A program made the position numbers and the translations under genes. The notes under the pieces were generated by a model, which made no database searches, was not told the origin of the DNA, and saw only the letters and a program-made list of their open reading frames with translations. From Symbiodinium natans (lineage: Eukaryota; Sar; Dinophyceae; Suessiales; Symbiodiniaceae): 64,000 nt of DNA. The stretch is taken from positions 62,001 to 126,000 of the forward strand of contig CAJNDS010002352.1 of assembly GCA_905221605.1 (NCBI GenBank). Direction: 5' to 3'. This document shows positions 57,759-64,000 of this stretch, piece after piece (within the stretch, counting starts at the first letter, position 1; each line of letters begins with the position of its first letter).

Positions 57759-59860
57759 TCAGGGAAGTTCTTGATGAGGGGAAGGCACTGAGGCGGAAGG
57801 ATGCTGCAAGCGCAGCCGCGCCTGCTCCACGAAGGCTCGGTTGGAAAGCGCAAAGGTTCCACGTGCTTCGCGCACCTGGCATAGCTCCAAGGAGCGGCCC
57901 TGGGAACTTCGCACGAAGTAGACGCCAGAGGAGTTCACGCTCACAGGCTCAGAGCCTTGCTGCTGTTCCCCTACTTATTTCTGAGTCTGGGCTCTAAAGC
58001 AGTGGCTTAATGGCTTCGACTCGGAGCCTCTCACAAAAGTCGAGCAGGGCTTTGAAGCGCACCTTCTGCACGGCCTCCTCGGGCAACGCTCCCTCCGCCG
58101 CGAGGAAAGCAGCCGCCACCGCCCCGGCACCTTTGCACCGACCACCCAGAACATCCGCACCATGCACGGGCCTTCTAAAGCTTCTTCGTAGCATTCGAAT
58201 TGTTACATAAGATGAGAATATGACGCTACCAATATGATACTATGATAAGATTGCATTGCCGGTAACACTTTTTTGTATATGATTGAAATGCGACCGGAGG
58301 CTTGGGGCGCATGCAACGGAAACACTCCGAGGCCGGTTCTGGTCTCGACCAATCCGGGGCCAGCACGGTTTTCACCCCGCAGGCAATGGATGAGCACCTT
58401 CCGGCCTGAGAATCAGGGTTTAGGTTTAGGGTTTAGGGTTTTGGGTTTAGGGTTTAGGGTTTAGGGGTTTGGGGTTTAGGGTTTAGGGTTTAGGGTTTAG
58501 GGTTTAGGGTTTAGGGTTTAGGGTTTAGGGTTTAGGGTTTAGGGTTTAGGGTTTACGGTTTCATCTCTGGTTGGATGGGGGTAGAAGGTTCCGAGTTCGG
58601 AGACGCAGGTCCTCAAACCTACACGCATCTTCCCTCAGTCCACACAGGTCTGGGGCTTGCTTCCGGCAGACGGTGCTCTCCAGTCTGACGGTTAGTGCAA
58701 AGAGAGCACTCCGGCGTGATGGCTCGATTTGGGAACACAGATGATAGTAAACCAGCCCAGCTCCCCAAATAGATCATAACCCCCCTCATAAGGACCCGGG
58801 ACCGGCAATGTAAGACCCCAATGTAAGAACCCCCCCACCGTGTGATGTTCGGCGCTGGCTATTGCAAGCACAGCTTGTTGCAGATGTGAGGACAGCTTGG
58901 AACCTGTATGGCCGAAACGGGTTTTGGGTTTAGGGTTTAGGGTTCAGGGTTTAGGGTTTAGGGTTTTGGGGTTTTGGGTTTTGGGTTTTGGGTTTAGGGT
59001 GTAGGGGTCTTGCTGCACATCTCTTCGCAGTTGGTTCCCGGGATGGCCTGCAGCGACCTGATCTCGCAGAAAAGCCACCGCTGCTGGCAGGTGCTGGCCT
59101 TAGGGCGGCCACGGTGTAAAGAGAAGATCCTCAACTCCAAAGGGTTTCGGGTTTAGGGTTTCGGGTTTCGGGTTTCGGGTTTAGGGTTTAGGGTTTAGGG
59201 TTTCGGGTTTCGGGTTTCGGGTTTAGGGTTTAGGGTTTAGGGTTTAGGGCCTTCGGCATAAGTCTGGGGCTGCCTCTCACATGTCCTACGTTTCATGGAA
59301 GCCTGCAACCTGCAGATGCGAACCGCCGCTAGACGTTCTATATACATAGACAAATATATGTCTACATAAAGGGATACAGTAGCGGCACCCCCTAAACCCT
59401 AAACCCTAAACCCTAAACGAACACACGCGCTGTGCCGTGGATGCGGCCCATGTCATATGGCTCCAAGCCTGGCACTGCCACCTGCAAGCTTGCAAGAGGG
59501 TCCAGGGTTTAGGGTTGAGGGGTTTAGGGTTTAGAGTTTAAGGTTTAGGGTTTAGGGGTTTAGGGGCTTAGGGGTTTAGGGGTTTAGGGGTTTAGGGTCT
59601 AGGGTCTAGGGTGTAGGGGTCTCTTTCACCTCGCCATCGATGATGATCGGCTCTGCTCGATCCCGATCTCTAGCCGGAAGCGCGCAGTACCTGCTGACCA
59701 CTGGCTACTCTTCGAATTCAGGTAGCAGCCCACTCATAGTTCATTAGGAGGGCCGAATCGGTAAGCCACAGGCCAGGCCTGATCCCAGAGATGTCTCCAA
59801 GTGCGACGCCACCCGCGTGCGGCAGCACTCTGACTGACGCTTCAATCTCCTTCAGCTTGG
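57759..59860 (-). CDS. Dual-specificity-phosphatase-like protein, at least seven exons
   Basis: Exons in sense order. 59,860-59,734 (LKEIEASVRVLPHAGGVALG, then SGIRPGLWLTDSALL, the usual DSP entry motif). 59,481-59,418 (VAVPGLEPYDMGRIHGTARV, donor GTTTAGGG). 59,098-59,019 (STCQQRWLFCEIRSL). 58,903-58,840 (SKLSSHLQQAVLAIASAEHH). 58,405-58,361 (GRKVLIHCLRGENRA, containing the catalytic HCxxGxxR loop). 58,130-57,994 (GAVAAAFLAAEGALPEEAVQ then KVRFKALLDF). 57,951-57,759 (VNSSGVYFVRSSQGRSLELC). The order matches a DSP fold. It would remove phosphate from Tyr/Ser/Thr. Several introns end in, or consist of, telomere-like repeat. Exact joins around 58,840/58,405 are not canonical as read. Confidence 0.7.
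58416..58561 (+). repeat. Telomere-like block before the phosphatase P-loop exon
   Basis: TTTAGGG array ending (in sense) about 11 nt before the CTCAG acceptor of the exon carrying HCxxGxxR. Confidence 0.97.
58920..59008 (+). repeat. Telomere-like block forming most of an intron
   Basis: TTTAGGG/TTTTGGG units between the exons at 59,019-59,098 and 58,840-58,903. The intron is about 115 nt. Confidence 0.93.
59142..59250 (+). repeat. Patterned TTTCGGG/TTTAGGG block
   Basis: Alternating runs of three TTTCGGG and three to four TTTAGGG. Confidence 0.95.
59390..59612. repeat. C-strand block, exon, G-strand block
   Basis: CCCTAAA at 59,390-59,417 and TTTAGGG variants at 59,499-59,612 flank the phosphatase exon 59,418-59,481. 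Confidence 0.93.
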
Positions 59861-59872
59861 CAAGCACACACA

Positions 59873-59925
59873 GCGTTTAGGGTTTAGGGTTTAGGGTTCA
59901 GGGATAGGGTTTCGGGTTTAGGGAT
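59873..59925 (+). repeat. Telomere-like block upstream of the first phosphatase exon seen
   Basis: TTTAGGG/TTTCGGG units. Confidence 0.9.
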
Positions 59926-62624
59926 ATAAATTGTACTCCCTTGTTGGGTACCCATGTATTCATACTTGGCACGCCTGGAAGCGTTTTAGCAGCATCCAGA
60001 AACACTGAAACCTTAGGGTGACACGAACCAACTTGAAGGCGACCTTCACACCGCGAGCTTTTTCGGGTTTAGGGTCGAAAAGTTCAGAAATGAAAGACAA
60101 GAAGGCCCTAGAATACCCTACATATGATGGCCCGTGTTGGTAGTCTAGCTCAAGATTTAAGCGCAACCTGAGACTTCAAACTTGACATTTGGGGTGGATG
60201 TTTGCAGGCGCTTTCTCGATCTTGTGAGCTGCATCCGCAAGTTTCATGTGTGTGTGCTCTTGAGAATGCAAAAAACAACTGGATGCCTGGCATTTTCGAA
60301 GCTAGTGCGAAGGACAGCAGCTGGGACGCCCATACTTCCATAGCATACCAGTAGGCTTTAAATAAGCCAAGTCGTCGGCTCGTCTATGTACTTCTTTTAG
60401 GAATCAAAAGGCCTGAGTTGTCGAGTTACTGGACTGCAAGTGCTTGAACTGATTTAGTTGCTGTGGTTCGAGATTCTCATGCTCGTTGTACTCACACTCA
60501 GTCTGCTGAAGGGCCTGCAATTCTAAATTATTGCAACTTGTTTGCCTGCACCTCGTGGGTGGAAGGTTACGAGCGTTCTGGTCGCTCTGATGATACAAAG
60601 GCCTATTCTGACCTGACGGGGTGAAGAGTTCTTCGGTCGATACGGATGTTCCTTTACTTGAAGCTAGATTGAGGTAAAGGAGTACTTCCAAGTCGGAGAG
60701 TCAGGAGGGGTGAATGAGAGCACCTCTCAATTCATCAGGTGGATCAGGATTGCTTAAAAAAAACAGCTTCCGCAAACGAAAACCACCTTACTCCCAAAAA
60801 AAGGGCCCCCAGAGTTTGCTCCCAAACCCCCACTTTGAAGCTTCCAACACTCTTGGGCTTCCGGGGCCGACGCCGGAAGCCGGGATGCCGCTGCAGCACC
60901 GCAAGAGCCGTTGCGGACCTACGCAGCAAAGCAATTCACACCCCCCTTTTCTGGGGACTACAAGTCACTACAACAGCTGCATGGTAAGAGGGATTCAAGA
61001 AGTGGTCCCCGTATCTCCGGAGAAGCACGAAAAGAACCTAAAATGCAGAGCCTTGTACAACCAGTCTTCAAGCGCGCAGTTGACCACAGCGGCGACCTGC
61101 AACCTCCGCTCAACAGGGGCCCCGGGGAAAACTTCGCACTTCAGAAGGCATGGCCAGGAAAGCAAAGGGCAGAGGAGTGGACGTGTTGTTTCCGAGAAGC
61201 ACATCTGCACCATCTTCCTCCAAATACAAGATCCCCGCGTGTTGTGCGACCAACGAGAAAGCCAAAAAGCAGCAGTTCTGTCATCTTTGCAGAGATGTTT
61301 CGCCTGTGTCCCGACGAGCACGTCGGGGAAGCCAGGCAACGGGCTGGCAGGCAGCAGGCTCAAGCCCTGACAGGCATCTTTTTCAAGCCAGCATGTGCCA
61401 GTCAGCCTAGGCCCCGTCGGCACAATCATAACATTGGCCTGCGACAGCTCGAATGACATGCCACATTCATCTGCGCTTCGTGCCAGAATGTGCCATCATG
61501 GCATTGCGTCGTACTGCGTCGTACTGCGTCGTATAAGAGCACTTGCTACATGAAGCCAGGGGCGCTCTGCAAGAAGCTGTTCTGTAGCGGTCAAAGAAAG
61601 CATGGACTCCATCCTGTGAACCTTTCGACAAACGAAAGAATACCCTGAAGTTGCACATTTCCACAAAGTCCTCCACTTGTGGTTGAGTCAGGCTTGAGAG
61701 AAGCACGGAAATCTGCGAAGCACGCAAGCCCGGTGCAGCAAGAAGCCCTCCGTAAAACGTCTACCGGTCGACCGTCACCCCACTGCAACTCACCCGTCCT
61801 TTGGCCGATGCGCTGCGACTAAGTCGAACAACGCTGGTGAAACAGGTGCACATGCGCACAAATGCAAGATCCGGCTCCGAAACGGATCGCAGCGAATCGG
61901 ATTCCAGCCTTGGTCATGGCTTGCCGTAACCTGTCAGCACCCTCGTTAGCTACACATCAAACAGGGAACCCTGGGACAGGAAGCTTTCATGGAAGGATGG
62001 CTGAACCAGGCTTGGCTGCATTCCGATCCCCGCTGGCTAACCTTAGTTCAGGGTGTGTGTGTGTGTGTCAACGCCCATGTGCGCGAGGCAGACGTGCACT
62101 CTGGGGATCTGACTCTTTTCAGCAAGTCGCCGCACAACCTGTCAACTAAAAAGCTCTAGGCCCTTCACGCCTAATCTGGTCACATTCTAGACACGGCTTG
62201 CAAGTGCAATCCTTCTTTTTGCCCATGCTACATCCAGATAGGGGTCTGTGGGGGTCTAGAAGTTTCTTTAAAAGCTGCCGCTTGTGGGCCATCGGAGCAG
62301 AGGCTGCGCAAGAATCTTCTTCAGGAAGTATGCATCTCCGATTACAGTAGCTAAGAGGCACTTCTGCTCCACGGTCTGCACGTTATCTACCTGGCAACTC
62401 TGCCAAAGACTTGGAGATGTCGTGGCACTTCAGAGCTCCACGGCGATGGCATGACCGCCTCAGAACCCCAGAAGGGTTGCTTCCACAGGCGTCTCATGGA
62501 GCAAACAGGGCACCTCCTGTTGGCGTTGGAGGCACCGGCTGTCCTACCAGATTCCAACAGTTCGGAGGTGACAGGTGCCCACGCACTGAACGCGGCTTAA
62601 CCATGTCCTTTCTTTGCATACTCT
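59926..62624. other. No gene identified with confidence
   Basis: Several 60-220 codon frames on both strands with shadow-like composition, and a short GT repeat near 62,054-62,070. Possible small exons on the minus strand near 61,640-61,720 (PQVEDFVEMCNFRVFF) and 62,160-62,350 were seen but not supported by any family or splice logic. Confidence 0.4.
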
Positions 62625-63851
62625 TCATAGTTGCGGCTCACCTCGCGCGAACGTCATGGCAGCTTCCATAAAACCGCAGGCAAACATGCCGAATTCTGCC
62701 TTCTTCCAGTTGACTATACTCCAGAAGGCCGAAACCTCGGAGGAGGAAGGGGCCGGAAGAGACAGAGAGAATTGCACAGCAAGGTCTTGCAGAAGAGCCA
62801 CGTAGTCTGCTCGGCGGTTCTGGTACTTCAGGTAATACGCATGCTCCCAAACATCAAGGCCCAAGATGGGGATCATCTTCTCAACCTTGTACTCCAAACC
62901 TTCCGCGCCCAGAGCAAACACGCACGAAAGCGCATGAAAGTCTACGAAAGTACATAAAGCGGCCTTCCATCAGCGGGTTGTCCTGCAAAGCCACCATACG
63001 CACTGAAACAAAACGATGGAAGAAGCCAAATACCAGAAGATCGCATGCGAACCCTAGCCTGGTTCGCAGTGGAGGTCACGGCCAACGTGCCCTGACATGC
63101 ACCAACTACACTAGTAGAACCTCGTAATTAGTCCTGCATAGAGGAATTTTCAGTGATATATGCAACTATCTGGGTGTGTATCACTGTATTATCTGTGCCA
63201 TCCTGTGACCGACGCGTTCATCACTCACAGCAGCATGGATCTCCCTGCTCCACTCCTGGGGGGTGACCCCGAGCCAGGCCCAGCCGCTGCCGAAGCGGCT
63301 CATGGCTACCTTCGCAAAAGCCTCCGAAACACGGAAGGGAAAGAGAAGGAAGTCAAAGCAGGAAACCAGCAGTCTGCAAAAACAAACAGCTCCTAAACCC
63401 TAAACCGTAGGTCCCAGGCCCTACTATGCCCACAGCACTTCCAGCTAAGAGAAACAGGGTTTAGGGCTTTGGGGTTTAGGGTTTACGCTCCAAGCAGCAT
63501 GTCTGGCACGAGCGGCCCTAAACACCTAAACTTCGAAAGGCCAAAGCCACCCAGACCCACGAAAGCCTAAACCCTAAAAACCTACAAAAAGCTCTCAAAA
63601 GACCAAAAGCCCTAAACCAACCCAGAAGCCCTCAAAAACACCCTCAAGCTCCAACAGAACTCCTGATTCCCCGAAACCCCAGACCCAAAACCCCAAACGC
63701 AAAACCCTAAACCCTAAACCCAAACCCTAAAAAACCCTAAACCCTAAGCCCTGACCTCCTTGAGGCCCTCGAGGCTTCCGAACTTATCCTCGATGGCGGC
63801 TGCCAGGTCGGGCGAGGGCTCGGATGAGCTGCTGGCCGGTGCGAGGTTCAC
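62625..63851 (-). CDS. Iron superoxide dismutase, 5' end not seen
   Basis: Converts superoxide to oxygen and peroxide, usually in plastid or mitochondrion of algae. Exons: 63,851-63,756 ([31 protein letters not shown]). From 63,321 ([19 protein letters not shown]). 62,905 to about 62,806 ([30 protein letters not shown] with the metal-ligand Asp and His). About 62,739-62,625 ([15 protein letters not shown]). The first two join in phase (LKE-AFAKV). The last two are separated by a 66-nt in-frame GT-AG intron. The upstream part with the first two His ligands is not identified and should lie beyond or near the right edge. The first exon lies exactly between C- and G-strand telomere-like blocks. 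Confidence 0.85.
63565..63755 (-). repeat. Degenerate C-strand block after a SOD exon
   Basis: CCCTAAA variants. In sense the SOD exon donor GTCAGGG leads into GCTTAGGGTTTAGGG. Confidence 0.92.
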
Positions 63852-64000
63852 CTAAGAGTTTATAGGGGTTTAGGGTTTGGGGTTTGGGGTTTAGGGTTTA
63901 GGGTTTCGGGGTGCGAGGTTCACCTAAGAGTTTATAGGGGTTTAGGGTTCACCTAAGAGTTTATCGGGGTTTAGGGTTTGGGGTTTGGGGCTCAGGGTTT
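63836..64000 (+). repeat. Telomere-like block with duplicated intron-exon junction
   Basis: TTTAGGG units interspersed with two further copies or part-copies of the sequence around the SOD acceptor (GTTCACCTAAGAGTTTAT at 63,846, 63,919 and 63,949). Confidence 0.92.

Noticed and set aside
63836-64000. Real chromosome end at the right edge
   Set aside because: The repeats are degenerate, mixed with unique sequence and gene exons, and the same kind of block occurs throughout the window.
1-64000. CRISPR arrays, rRNA operons and classical tRNA genes
   Set aside because: No regular repeat-spacer arrays and no recognisable rRNA or tRNA structure were found. The tandem arrays present are microsatellites or telomere-like.

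Overview
The window looks like nuclear DNA of a dinoflagellate. The inference rests on four things read in the sequence. Telomere-type TTTAGGG repeats are scattered throughout. Genes are split into many small exons with GT, GC and apparently GA donors. Several protein families are ones I associate with dinoflagellates: a SHEW-type ankyrin protein, a coiled-coil membrane protein with a Cys-rich ectodomain, and a voltage-gated channel with a C-terminal EF-hand. Most genes I could reconstruct lie on the minus strand. No species is claimed.

Layout. 0-12.3 kb: simple repeats, telomere-like blocks and exons of a decayed or mis-sequenced voltage-gated cation channel (minus). 12.9-14.1 kb: a TFIIS-like elongation factor (minus). 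14.7-15.3 kb: a plus-strand gene of unknown function. 16-31 kb: telomere-like blocks, long TA-rich and other microsatellites, an inverted minisatellite, a Pro/Gln-rich protein gene and parts of a coiled-coil gene. 31-36 kb: many short exons squeezed between telomere-like blocks. 36.5-37.9 kb: a CW-type zinc-finger gene. 38.3-42.3 kb: an eight-exon membrane protein gene. 42.67-51.31 kb: an integrated virus-like element. 51.7-57.5 kb: a roughly 3-kb tandem duplication of an ankyrin-repeat gene. 57.8-59.9 kb: a dual-specificity-phosphatase-like gene. 62.6-63.9 kb: an iron superoxide dismutase gene. The right end is telomere-like repeat again.

Two results stand out. (1) The 8.64-kb segment 42,671-51,310 is bounded by about 292-295-bp terminal inverted repeats and a 5-bp target-site duplication (TCCAA). 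Its AT-rich right three quarters carry broken genes for an rve-type integrase, a small basic protein, a polymerase-SF1 helicase-HNH fusion and a GIY-YIG nuclease. This gene set fits Polinton-like viruses or transpoviron-like elements. No capsid gene is visible, and the left quarter carries a GC-richer, host-looking coding region. (2) The telomere-like blocks are not random filler. In many places they form the ends of introns, or nearly whole introns. Short exons sit between a CCCTAAA block on the left and a TTTAGGG block on the right, and in several cases the repeat seems to supply the GT of the donor. The iron superoxide dismutase, phosphatase and membrane-protein genes give independent protein-level support for this reading.

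All coordinates, splice junctions and similarities were worked out by eye without database searches. Exon boundaries are estimates.
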